A DNA stretch of 64,000 nucleotides from UBA3951 sp050952125 (lineage in GTDB: Bacteria > Bacillota > Sulfobacillia > Fermentithermobacillales > Fermentithermobacillaceae): NCBI GenBank assembly GCA_050952125.1, contig JBMNKK010000003.1, positions 434,001-498,000 on the forward strand, in the 5' to 3' direction. This document shows positions 1 through 7,959 of the stretch, piece by piece. Positions within the stretch are counted from its first letter, which is position 1. Each line of letters begins with the position of its first letter. The translations under genes and the position numbers were made by a program. The notes under the pieces were generated by a model that ran no database searches, was not told the origin of the DNA, and saw nothing but the letters and a program-made list of their open reading frames with translations.

Positions 1-411
1 AGAGGCAACTCTATCAGGCTAACGGCAGTGTCGCCCCGTGACGCGAACCTCCGGGTGATCGGCGCAGATAACCTGTTCGTCGGCGGCGAACGCGTAGGCG
101 TCTGTGTTGGCCACACCGAGGCAATAGTGACCGGCGCTCTTGCCGGGCGCAACGCGGCTCTCTTGGCGTCAGGGCGGCCGCTGACGGTCATTCCCGAGAC
201 CCTCGCCACAGGCGACTTCATCATCCGGTCAGGCGTAGACTCGAACGGCGCGCCTGCGGTCGCGGACGGTTACGGTTTGTCTGCATCCCACACCTTTGCC
301 GGTTCAGTGTTCTTCGACCGCATGAAAGCCCTTAACCTGTACTCGGATGACGCTCAGGTCTGCCGTAATCGCGTTAAGGAATCAGGAGCCGAAATGCTGT
401 TTCTTGCGTAG
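1..411 (+). CDS. FAD-dependent oxidoreductase, C-terminal part (cut by window start)
   Basis: The reading frame is open to base 1, so only the last 136 residues are visible. The segment LFVGGERVGVCVGHTEA followed by a small-residue helix (GALAGRNAAL) resembles the end of the FAD-binding domain in GidA/TrmFO-type flavoproteins, where the last Rossmann element reports a displayed 'branch' to the isoalloxazine. The rest is a C-terminal cap without recognisable motif. It converges on the Ca2+-type ATPase gene and their 3' ends overlap by 30 bases. The N-terminal dinucleotide-binding GxGxxG motif, which would settle the family, lies outside the window. The substrate is unknown; other FAD oxidoreductases with the same fold are possible. 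Confidence 0.6.
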   Translation, partial: RGNSIRLTAVSPRDANLRVIGADNLFVGGERVGVCVGHTEAIVTGALAGRNAALLASGRPLTVIPETLATGDFIIRSGVDSNGAPAVADGYGLSASHTFAGSVFFDRMKALNLYSDDAQVCRNRVKESGAEMLFLA

Positions 412-3021
412 GAAAGCAGACCGGTAAAGGTCAGGGAACACCGAGGCCAAGAAGACGACGCTCCACTGTGCAAAGCTAAGTGGAACGGTCCGGAAAAGCA
501 TGCTGACCGGCCGGTAATGTATGGTCACAAAGAGCATCAACCATGAAAGCACGGATGCGCCAACGAGGAGCGGGTTGCCGAAGATACCTATCTCCGTTAC
601 GGCCCTCGTTTCACTGCGGCAGTCGAAGGCGGCGACCAGTTGGACGGTCACCAAAGTGGCGTAAGCCATGGTGGAAGCCAGCTGGACGTCGCCGCTCCTC
701 ATCATGTAGAGGAATATGAGGAGGGTGACCGTGCCGACGTAGACCCCCCGCGACACAATGAGCCGGAGGAGGCCCCTGGAAAAGACCCCTTCTGACGGAT
801 CTCGGGGAGGACGGTCCATTATGTCCGGCAGCGGCGGATCCATCCCCAAAGCCAGTGCGGGCAACCCGTCTGTGATGAGGTTCATCCAGAGAAGCTCCGT
901 AGGGCTAAGCGGCATGGGCAGCCTGAGCACCGTAGCGCCCAACATGGTGATGACCTCTCCGATGTTGCACGACAGAAGATACCTTATGAACTTGCGGACG
1001 TTGTCGTATATCGCCCGCCCCTCTTCGACGGCTTTGACGACTGTGGAGAAATTGTCGTCCGTGAGGACCACCGAACTGGCTTCGCGGGCAACATCGGTTC
1101 CGCCAAGGCCCATAGATACCCCAACTGCCGCTTCTTTCAGAGCCGGAGCGTCGTTCACGCCATCGCCGGTCATGGCTACCACTTCACCGGCTCTCTTTAG
1201 ACACTTAACGATCCTTATTTTCTGAGCCGGAGATACTCTGGCAAAGACCGAGCACCGCGACACCAACGACTGCAGCGCAAAGTCAGATAGGCCGTCAATC
1301 GAGTCCCCGGTCGTCCCCCTCTCGCCGGGAGACAGGATCCCTGCTTGCCGGGCGACGCTCTCCGCGGTCGTCAAGTGGTCTCCTGTAACTAAGATGGGCC
1401 TTATACCCGCTCTCTTGGAGATTAGGACCGCCCGCGGCCCCTCCTCGCGCAGGGTGTCGGCCATGGCCAGACACCCGTACAGGCTGAGCGGACCTTCGCT
1501 GAACTCTGCCCCGGCCAGCATCCCGTTGGTCTCTTCCCTGCCTGCTACCGCGAGAACCCGCATGCCCCGCCCAGCCGCTTCCTCTACCCACGCCTCCCAA
1601 GCTCTCCTCTGTTCCCCGGTGAGCGGGCGCTTTTTCCCGTCCCGTACCTCTGTGGTACAGGCCGGGATAATTCTGCCCGGCGCTCCCTTTGTGCACACTA
1701 AAGCCCCCTTTTGGGTCTTCACGAGAACGCTCATCATCCGCTTTTCGGGCGAAAAGGGGTGTTCCGCCAGCCTAGGATACCGCGTGTCCAGTGACTGAAC
1801 GTGGATACCCGCTCGGACCGCCCCTAAGACAATAGCCTGTTCGGTCGGGTCTTCCCCTGCAGACGCGTCCTTACCCGGCGTGTGCCTGGCATCAGACGCC
1901 AAGAGCGCTACCTCAAGTATGTCCCGCACCTCATGATCGTTTGCTTCTGAGAATACCGTCTTGACGTCGGGTCCCTGCCTTGCCGGGATCCCGATCTCGC
2001 TCACCTCAAGTCTGTTCTTGGTGAGCGTCCCTGTCTTGTCGGTCACGATCACGGTGACCGAGCCCAGTGTCTCAATGGCCTCGAGTTTCCTGACGATGGC
2101 TCCCCTCTTTGCCATCCGCTGCACACCCAGGGCAAAGGAAAGCGTAACGACAGCCGGCAAGCCTTCCGGTACTGCCGCAACGGCAAGGCTGACACCGGTG
2201 AGAAAGACCTCGTGAAACGGACGGCCCCACCACAGCCCGAGGACCACGAGCAAAGCACAGACGCCGAGGCAGCCCACGATAATGATCCTGCCGAGCGACT
2301 CCAGCCTGCGTTCAAGCGGAGTCTCCTGACTCGTGGCGCCGGCCACAAGCCTGGCTATCTTCCCCATCTCGGTTCTCATGCCTGTGGAGACAACAAGCGC
2401 CCTGCCTTCGCCTCTCACAACGAGGGTCCCGCCGAAGACCATGTTCTTGCGGTCGGAAAGCGAGGTTTTCGCGGGACATATGAGATCTCGCTCTTTGGAA
2501 ACAGGGAGCGACTCTCCGGTGAGAGCGGCTTCTTCAACCTGAAGTGACTTACATTGAACCACGCGGGCGTCCGCAGGAACCCGCATGCCCGGGAAGATCT
2601 CTATGAGGTCGCCCGGCACCACCGATTCTCTGGGTACCTCTTCTCTCCTGCCGCTGCGGATAACCCGAGCTGTTGGCGGAGCGTAGTTCTCGAGCGCCTC
2701 CAGGGATTTTTCCGCGCGATATTCCTGTACCGTGCCCAAGACGGCGTTGAGGCACACGATAATCGCGATGACCGCGGCATCGATGGCTTCGCCCATTGCG
2801 GCAGAAATGAAGGTGGCACCTAGCAGCGTCAGTACCATAGGATCCCGGAACTGCGAAAGCAAGATGGACGCGAGGCCGGTCCTCGTATAGGTGGAGATCC
2901 TGTTCGGGCCGGTTACAGCGAGGCGCTTTTTGGCCTCTCTAGAGCTTAGCCCTCGTGAAGGATCCGTTTCCAGTTCTCGCGCTGCATCCTCAGGTGACAG
3001 TGAGTGCCAAGGTAGTGCCAA
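382..3021 (-). CDS. Cation-transporting P-type ATPase, Ca2+ (P2) type
   Basis: An 879-residue P2-type ATPase that probably expels Ca2+ from the cytoplasm at the cost of ATP. Visible are the actuator TGES (about 168-171), the transmembrane-4 PEGLP (285-289), the phosphorylated aspartate in DKTGT (D328) and the hinge TGDGVNDAPALKEA. The ion site resembles SERCA: SCNIGEV in helix 5 and NLITDG in helix 6 keep the Asn, Glu, Asn, Thr and Asp ligands. The start is taken as the TTG at 3021, five bases after AAGGGGGG. The frame extends 57 codons further, to 3192, but the extra residues do not look like the family N-terminus, which begins near WHSLSPEDAARELE. It lies downstream of the Zn/Cd ATPase on the same strand with a 232-base gap, so a shared transcript is uncertain. 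Mn2+ or mixed specificity is possible. Confidence 0.9.
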   Translation of the reverse strand: MALPWHSLSPEDAARELETDPSRGLSSREAKKRLAVTGPNRISTYTRTGLASILLSQFRDPMVLTLLGATFISAAMGEAIDAAVIAIIVCLNAVLGTVQEYRAEKSLEALENYAPPTARVIRSGRREEVPRESVVPGDLIEIFPGMRVPADARVVQCKSLQVEEAALTGESLPVSKERDLICPAKTSLSDRKNMVFGGTLVVRGEGRALVVSTGMRTEMGKIARLVAGATSQETPLERRLESLGRIIIVGCLGVCALLVVLGLWWGRPFHEVFLTGVSLAVAAVPEGLPAVVTLSFALGVQRMAKRGAIVRKLEAIETLGSVTVIVTDKTGTLTKNRLEVSEIGIPARQGPDVKTVFSEANDHEVRDILEVALLASDARHTPGKDASAGEDPTEQAIVLGAVRAGIHVQSLDTRYPRLAEHPFSPEKRMMSVLVKTQKGALVCTKGAPGRIIPACTTEVRDGKKRPLTGEQRRAWEAWVEEAAGRGMRVLAVAGREETNGMLAGAEFSEGPLSLYGCLAMADTLREEGPRAVLISKRAGIRPILVTGDHLTTAESVARQAGILSPGERGTTGDSIDGLSDFALQSLVSRCSVFARVSPAQKIRIVKCLKRAGEVVAMTGDGVNDAPALKEAAVGVSMGLGGTDVAREASSVVLTDDNFSTVVKAVEEGRAIYDNVRKFIRYLLSCNIGEVITMLGATVLRLPMPLSPTELLWMNLITDGLPALALGMDPPLPDIMDRPPRDPSEGVFSRGLLRLIVSRGVYVGTVTLLIFLYMMRSGDVQLASTMAYATLVTVQLVAAFDCRSETRAVTEIGIFGNPLLVGASVLSWLMLFVTIHYRPVSMLFRTVPLSFAQWSVVFLASVFPDLYRSAFLRKKQHFGS

Positions 3022-3253
3022 ATGAACCCCCCTTCGAACATTCTTATGAAGGGCTTTGCCGCGTAAGTCCACACCCGAACTGGGGAGCCCGGCCGAATAG
3101 GCAAAGGTGCATGAGGGATATATAGACTCAAGGTCCATCGTGGCTGAGCCAAGACTCTCTAGAGGGTTTTTCTGTCCGTGAGGGTCGGGCAAAGGTAGTC
3201 CTGCCCGCCGAGAGGCAGCACTGCCGGAGCGAAGGTCATGATGGACCCGATGG

Positions 3254-5530
3254 CTACTTGTATCCCAGGATGCGCAGACCGTTCAAGGTGACCAAAACCG
3301 AGGCGCCCGAGTCGGCTAGCACCGCTGCCCACAGCGGGAGCCGCCCTGCCATGACGAACGCCAGAGCTGCCACCTTGATGATAACGGAGAATCCTACATT
3401 TTCCGCTATGAGCCGCCGCGCAGCCCTCCCGAGGCCGATTGACCATGGGATGCGGCAGAGGTCGTTTGTGAGAAGGGCAACATCGGCTGTCTCCAGCGCT
3501 ACGTCGGCCCCTGCGCCCATCGCGATGCCCACATCCGAACTCGCCAGTGAAGGCGCGTCGTTGACCCCGTCTCCCACCATCGCGACAGTACCGTATTCTG
3601 CCTTCAAGGCAGCGATGGCTTCCTGCTTGCCGCCGGGGAGAAGACCGGCTTTGTACGACGAAATACCCGTCCTCATAGCCACAGCCCTGGCAGTTGCCTC
3701 TTCGTCGCCGGTCAGCATCACCACTTGCAGGCCCCGTCCGGCAAGCCGGCCAAGGGCATCCTTCGATTCTTCCCGCACCTCATCTGCCAATCCGATGACG
3801 CCGAGCACATCGGTGCTGTTACCCACAAAGACAGCGGTCTGCCCATCATCACGCATCTCGGCCGCGGCGCTCAACAAGTCCGGGGGGATCTCGACGTTCA
3901 TATCAGAAAACAGCCGCGGGCTGCCGACGTACACTGTGCGCCCGTTCACCCGCGCCTTGGCGCCGCGGCCTCGAATAGTGGCAAAATGCTCTCCCGCATC
4001 GAATTCAAGGCCTTTTTCACGAGCATGGGACAAAACCGCCTTTGCCAACGGGTGTTCGGAACGAGACTCAACTGCCGCAGCCGCCGCGAGGATATCGTCA
4101 GGACCAACTTCGGCCGATTTCGCGGTCACCACCCGTTCAACGGCTATCCGGCCCTTGGTTATCGTGCCGGTCTTGTCGAAAGCCACCGCTTTCACTTTTC
4201 CGAGGTCTTCCAGGTGAATACCGCCTTTTATCAAGACTCCGAATCGCGCCGCTCTGGCGATGGCGGCCACGACGGTAACCGGCGTCGAGATAACCAGTGA
4301 ACAGGGGCAGGCGACTATCAGGGCTGTAAGTCCGCGGTAAACCCACGGGCGGAAAGGCTGTCCGAACGCCAGGGGGACAAAGAGAGCAACTGCAAGCGAC
4401 AACAGGATCATGCCCGGCGTCCAGTACCTGGCGAAGGCATCGACGAGTCTCTGGGACTTTGCTCTTTTCGACTGAGCGTCTTCAACCATGGCAACTATCC
4501 GCGCGACGGTTGTGTCTTCAGCGGTTCTGGTGGCTTTGAACTCCATAGGTCCTTCACCGTTGACGCTTCCCGCAAACACTTGGCTGCCAGGTCGTTTATC
4601 AACGGGCACCGACTCGCCCGTGATTGGCGCCTCGTTCACGCTTGACTCACCGGCTAGAACAATTCCGTCTGCCGCCAGCCGCTCTCCGGGGAGCACGATG
4701 ACGATATCGCCCGGGCTTACGTCGCCCGCGCCTACCTCAACCGTTACGTCGCCTCGCCGTATCCGGGCGGTTGCGGGAGACAGATCCATAACGTCGGCTA
4801 TTGATTTCCTCGCCCGCTCACTTGCCTTCTCCTCGAGAAACTCGCCGACCGAGAACAAGGTGAGCACTGACGCGGCTTCACCCCACTGCCCAAGGAAAAT
4901 GGCGCCGATGCCTGCGATAGCGGTCAGCAGGTTTATGTCCGCTCCTGCGCCAGCGCTGAGCGCACGAATTCCGGCTCTAGCCACGGGGAAACCCGCCGCA
5001 CCCGCGGCCGCGGCATACGGCACCCAAAACCAAGGCACCCCTGCTCGCTCAGCGGCGAATCCGGCCGCGATGCCCAGCGCTCCGGCAAGCGGCGCCCACA
5101 TAGCCCCTCCGTGCTCGTGAGCGTGGCCGTGGTGATGAGTGCGTTCATTGGCATGGCTATGCGTATGGTCATAAGCATGCTCATGGGCATGCTCGTGCTC
5201 GTCGTCGCGGCCGTGTTCGTGGGTGTGCCCGCCATGGTGCCCGCTTTCGGATCGCGGTGCCGCTCCCGGGCCTGCTTTCACTCTGTATCCCAAACGCCGG
5301 ACGCCTTCCGGAATGGCCTCAGGATCGACCTCGCTCGCCTTGTACTCTGCCTTCAGCGACCCCGACGGAAAGGCGACTGTGGCTCTCACCACCCCCGGAA
5401 CTTTGGAAACAACCCGTTCGATCCTGGCTGCACAATCCGGGCAGTCAAGCCCCTCAAGCAGCCAAGTGCTTTCTGTCACATCACCTTGATACTTATCCTC
5501 AAGCTCTCCTCTTGCCGCAGTCTCCCCCAT
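3254..5530 (-). CDS. zntA: Heavy-metal translocating P-type ATPase (Zn/Cd/Pb exporter)
   Basis: A 758-residue P1B ATPase for efflux of divalent soft metals. The N-terminal HMA domain carries GLDCPDCA (C30, C33). A histidine-rich linker at 98-140 holds 18 His. The transmembrane metal site is CPC (408-410) in the context VACPCSLVIST, the phosphorylation site is DKTGT (D452), and GDGVNDAPSL forms the hinge. CPC with a CxxC HMA domain fits the ZntA/CadA subgroup (Zn2+, Cd2+, Pb2+). The GxDCxxC form, rather than GMTCxxC, also favours Zn/Cd over Cu. It starts 77 bases after the stop of the ArsR-type regulator gene and is almost certainly co-transcribed with it. The His-rich insert is long and may buffer zinc or sense it. 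The gene symbol is by family; cadA is an equal choice. Confidence 0.93.
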   Translation of the reverse strand: MGETAARGELEDKYQGDVTESTWLLEGLDCPDCAARIERVVSKVPGVVRATVAFPSGSLKAEYKASEVDPEAIPEGVRRLGYRVKAGPGAAPRSESGHHGGHTHEHGRDDEHEHAHEHAYDHTHSHANERTHHHGHAHEHGGAMWAPLAGALGIAAGFAAERAGVPWFWVPYAAAAGAAGFPVARAGIRALSAGAGADINLLTAIAGIGAIFLGQWGEAASVLTLFSVGEFLEEKASERARKSIADVMDLSPATARIRRGDVTVEVGAGDVSPGDIVIVLPGERLAADGIVLAGESSVNEAPITGESVPVDKRPGSQVFAGSVNGEGPMEFKATRTAEDTTVARIVAMVEDAQSKRAKSQRLVDAFARYWTPGMILLSLAVALFVPLAFGQPFRPWVYRGLTALIVACPCSLVISTPVTVVAAIARAARFGVLIKGGIHLEDLGKVKAVAFDKTGTITKGRIAVERVVTAKSAEVGPDDILAAAAAVESRSEHPLAKAVLSHAREKGLEFDAGEHFATIRGRGAKARVNGRTVYVGSPRLFSDMNVEIPPDLLSAAAEMRDDGQTAVFVGNSTDVLGVIGLADEVREESKDALGRLAGRGLQVVMLTGDEEATARAVAMRTGISSYKAGLLPGGKQEAIAALKAEYGTVAMVGDGVNDAPSLASSDVGIAMGAGADVALETADVALLTNDLCRIPWSIGLGRAARRLIAENVGFSVIIKVAALAFVMAGRLPLWAAVLADSGASVLVTLNGLRILGYK

Positions 5531-5607
5531 GGTACGCTCCCCCGTCCTTCTCTCTTCCCGGCACTTGCCCTTGGCCGGGCAGTCTCTAGCGCTAGTTTCA
5601 GCTGTCG

Positions 5608-5970
5608 TTACACGTGATCCGCGTGCTTGAAAGCCTCTCTCAACAGCGTTTCCACGTGCTCGTCGTCAAGCGAGTAGACTACACGGCGCCCGTGCTTCTT
5701 CGACTTTACAAGCCTCATAGCCCGGAGCAGCCGCAGGTGGTGGGATACGTTTGAGACCGAGGTATCCAGGATGGCCGCCAGATCGTGAACGCACCATTCC
5801 CTTTGCTGCAGCAAGTAGAGGATCGAGAGGCGATTTCCGTCTCCCATGACTTTGAAGAGCGAGGAGACAAAGGTCACGTCGGGCAACTCGGCCTTGGCCG
5901 AACTCACGGAGTCCATATCAACCTCGTGAGATTCACAAGAGTCCTCGCCGCCAGGAAACTCAGGCTGCAT
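5608..5970 (-). CDS. ArsR/SmtB-family metal-responsive repressor
   Basis: A 120-residue winged-helix repressor with the ArsR core SNVSHHLRLLRAMRLVKSKKHGRRVVYSL. The C-terminal helix has D-E-H, ten residues, then H-A-D-H, which reproduces the spacing of the alpha-5 Zn site of SmtB/CzrA/CadC (Asp, His, then His and Glu/His). Helix 3 reads EWCVHDL where CadC has ELCVCDL, so the Cd/Pb alpha-3N site keeps one Cys and replaces the other by His. The start is ATG 5970, preceded by GGAGAGGAGGGG. A longer in-frame start at 6006 would lie inside the operator and is rejected. It heads the operon with the Zn/Cd ATPase and likely represses it until Zn or Cd binds. Zn as main inducer is an inference from the intact alpha-5 site. 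Confidence 0.92.
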   Translation of the reverse strand: MQPEFPGGEDSCESHEVDMDSVSSAKAELPDVTFVSSLFKVMGDGNRLSILYLLQQREWCVHDLAAILDTSVSNVSHHLRLLRAMRLVKSKKHGRRVVYSLDDEHVETLLREAFKHADHV

Positions 5971-5994
5971 AATACCCCTCCTCTCCACCGAACA

Positions 5995-6018
5995 ATACTT
6001 GATCACATATTCAAGTAT
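5995..6018. promoter_or_regulatory. Palindromic ArsR/SmtB-type operator
   Basis: ATACTTGA and TCAAGTAT form a perfect 8-base inverted repeat separated by 8 bases, 25 bases upstream of the repressor start. AT-rich palindromes with TTGA/TCAA cores are typical SmtB/CadC/CzrA operators. On the minus strand the right arm overlaps TATACT, a plausible -10 hexamer, so binding would block RNA polymerase. The role is inferred from position and symmetry. Confidence 0.75.
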
Positions 6019-6094
6019 AACTCAGTCGGGCCTTCGTGGGGAGACGCGTGGAACCGAAGTGCGAGAGGCAATAGTTGACCTGAGATCAATAATA

Positions 6095-6123
6095 GGCAGC
6101 GGCACAACCAGGGTGCTGCTGCC
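6095..6123 (-). terminator. Terminator after the Na/Pi cotransporter gene
   Basis: GGCAGC and GCTGCC with inner GCAC/GTGC make a hairpin with one mismatch and a 7-base loop, about 20 bases after the stop at 6144. On the minus strand it is followed by TATTATT. The T-tract is interrupted, so efficiency is uncertain. Confidence 0.5.
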
Positions 6124-6143
6124 TCACTCTTGGGCGGCTGACA

Positions 6144-7793
6144 TCACTTGGTCTTGGCGGTGGCCTCTGCGATGACGGCCCCCGACGAACAAGCCTTGTA
6201 GACATGGTCGGCTATTCTCTCAAGGTAGTTCACCACGTCGAGGAAAATGAGTCCCGATTCCACGCTGCATCGTCCTTCTTTCAGCCTTCGGGCGTGACCT
6301 GCCTGCATCTGCCTGCTCAGTTCGTCAATGGTGTCTTCCAGCGCCTGCACATCGCGAAGGTGCGAACTGTCGGTCTCTCGCAAGGCCTCGGTGGTCATGT
6401 CAAACATGGTCCCCAATGTCTTCTCGATCTTCTGAAGATCCTGAAGCGCTTCCCGGCTGAAGATCAGCGATTTCTCGATCTTCTCCTGGGCAAGCCCTGC
6501 AAGGCTAAGAGCGTGATCGCCTATCCGCTCGGCGTTGTTGATGCCCGATATCATCGCGGGAATAGCCTTTGACTGCGTTTCGGAAAGCGGGCGCTTGGAC
6601 ATATCGACAATGTACATTGTCACCTGTCTCTGCAGCGTGTTTAATGTCTCCTCGTCTTTACGGGCGCGCTCCAACATCCGGTCGTCGTTGCTGTAGAAAC
6701 CGTTCATGACTTCCCGCAGCATGCGCCTGGATATATCTATCACGCGCGCCATCTCGGATGCCACAGCCTTTATGGCGGCAGCCGGAGTGTCAAGAAGCAG
6801 GTTATCCAGGTAAACCGGTGTGTCCTCTCCTACTTCTTCCTTGCTTCTGATGATAACCTCGAGGAATCTGACATACAGCTTGGTGAACGGCAGGAAGATA
6901 ACCGCGCTCAACACGTTGAACAGGGTGTGTGAGTTGGCGATCTGAGCCGCGATGCCCCCGTTGGGCTGAAGGCTGTTGGTCACGACGACAATTGACTCCA
7001 GGAAGAAAGGCAGAAGGAGGGCGGCCAAAATCACGCCGATGATGTTGTACAGAGTATGAGCCCAGGCGGTGCGGCGGGCATGTATGTTTCCCGTGAGCGA
7101 GGCCATCTGGGCGGTGATGCATGTACCGATGTTGTCGCCCAGCATTATGCAGACGGCGGCTCTGAGATCGATGAGGCCCGCCTGCCCCAGGACCATCACA
7201 AGGCCAACGGTGGCGGCGCTGCTGTGAACCATCGCGGTCGCCACAGCCCCAAGGACAATGGCGACAATCGGAATCGAAGCATACCTCTCGAAGAAGAGCC
7301 GGAGTGTCTCGCTTGTCTGCATTATGGGGATCCCGCCGTTCAGAATCTTAAGGCCCAAGAACATAACGCCGAACCCCATAACGGCATCTCCGATGTAGCG
7401 TACCTTCCTCTTGCCGAAGTAGCTTATGGCAAAGCCCAAACCCAGAACCGGCAGAGCTATATCGGTGAGCTTGAAGTGGAAACTGAAAGCCATGAGCTGA
7501 GCGGTAATGGTCGTGCCAATGTTGGCTCCGTATATGATCCCCACAGCCTGAGGGAGCTTCATGAGTCCGGCGTTGACGAAGCCAACCGTCAGAACCGTTA
7601 TCGCCGTGCTGCTTTGAACGAGAGCAGTCAGAAACGTGCCGACAAGGAAGGCGCTCCAAACCCTCGCAGTGAGAACCGAGAGAATCTTCCGCATCATATC
7701 TCCGGAAGCCTTCTCCAGGCCCTCGCCCATCTTGTCGACGCCGTACATGAGTAGGGCAGTTCCGCCAATAAGACCGAATATCAGTTCCTGCAT
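6144..7793 (-). CDS. Na/phosphate cotransporter with C-terminal PhoU-like domain
   Basis: A 549-residue inner-membrane protein of the NptA/PNaS family. The N-terminal two thirds hold two inverted repeats of hydrophobic segments with the family QSST signature (LTALVQSSTAITV, then ATAMVHSSAATVG in the second half, where Gln is replaced by His). GDNIGTCITA and GANIGTTITAQ are the paired NIGT motifs. From about residue 350 it becomes helical and charged, a PhoU-like four-helix region with NNAERIGDHA and VNYLERIADH. The family imports phosphate with Na+; the PhoU part probably regulates. The start is ATG 7793 with GGAGG five bases upstream; the frame extends to 7910 but the added residues are unlike the family. 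It is divergent from the S9 peptidase gene. No pst/pho genes are nearby. Confidence 0.88.
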   Translation of the reverse strand: MQELIFGLIGGTALLMYGVDKMGEGLEKASGDMMRKILSVLTARVWSAFLVGTFLTALVQSSTAITVLTVGFVNAGLMKLPQAVGIIYGANIGTTITAQLMAFSFHFKLTDIALPVLGLGFAISYFGKRKVRYIGDAVMGFGVMFLGLKILNGGIPIMQTSETLRLFFERYASIPIVAIVLGAVATAMVHSSAATVGLVMVLGQAGLIDLRAAVCIMLGDNIGTCITAQMASLTGNIHARRTAWAHTLYNIIGVILAALLLPFFLESIVVVTNSLQPNGGIAAQIANSHTLFNVLSAVIFLPFTKLYVRFLEVIIRSKEEVGEDTPVYLDNLLLDTPAAAIKAVASEMARVIDISRRMLREVMNGFYSNDDRMLERARKDEETLNTLQRQVTMYIVDMSKRPLSETQSKAIPAMISGINNAERIGDHALSLAGLAQEKIEKSLIFSREALQDLQKIEKTLGTMFDMTTEALRETDSSHLRDVQALEDTIDELSRQMQAGHARRLKEGRCSVESGLIFLDVVNYLERIADHVYKACSSGAVIAEATAKTK

Positions 7794-7959
7794 CTCCGCC
7801 TCCAGGCTCCGCGGTGAAGCCGCTCTCGCCCCATATCCTCTATACCACATCCGCGTTGGTTTTCCTCCGGATTTTGACGGTATGGGTGAAGGTTTGCAGA
7901 AAGCACACAACGAAACCCAGATGAGTCAACTGCATTCGTGACAATAAGGAGGAAGCCCT

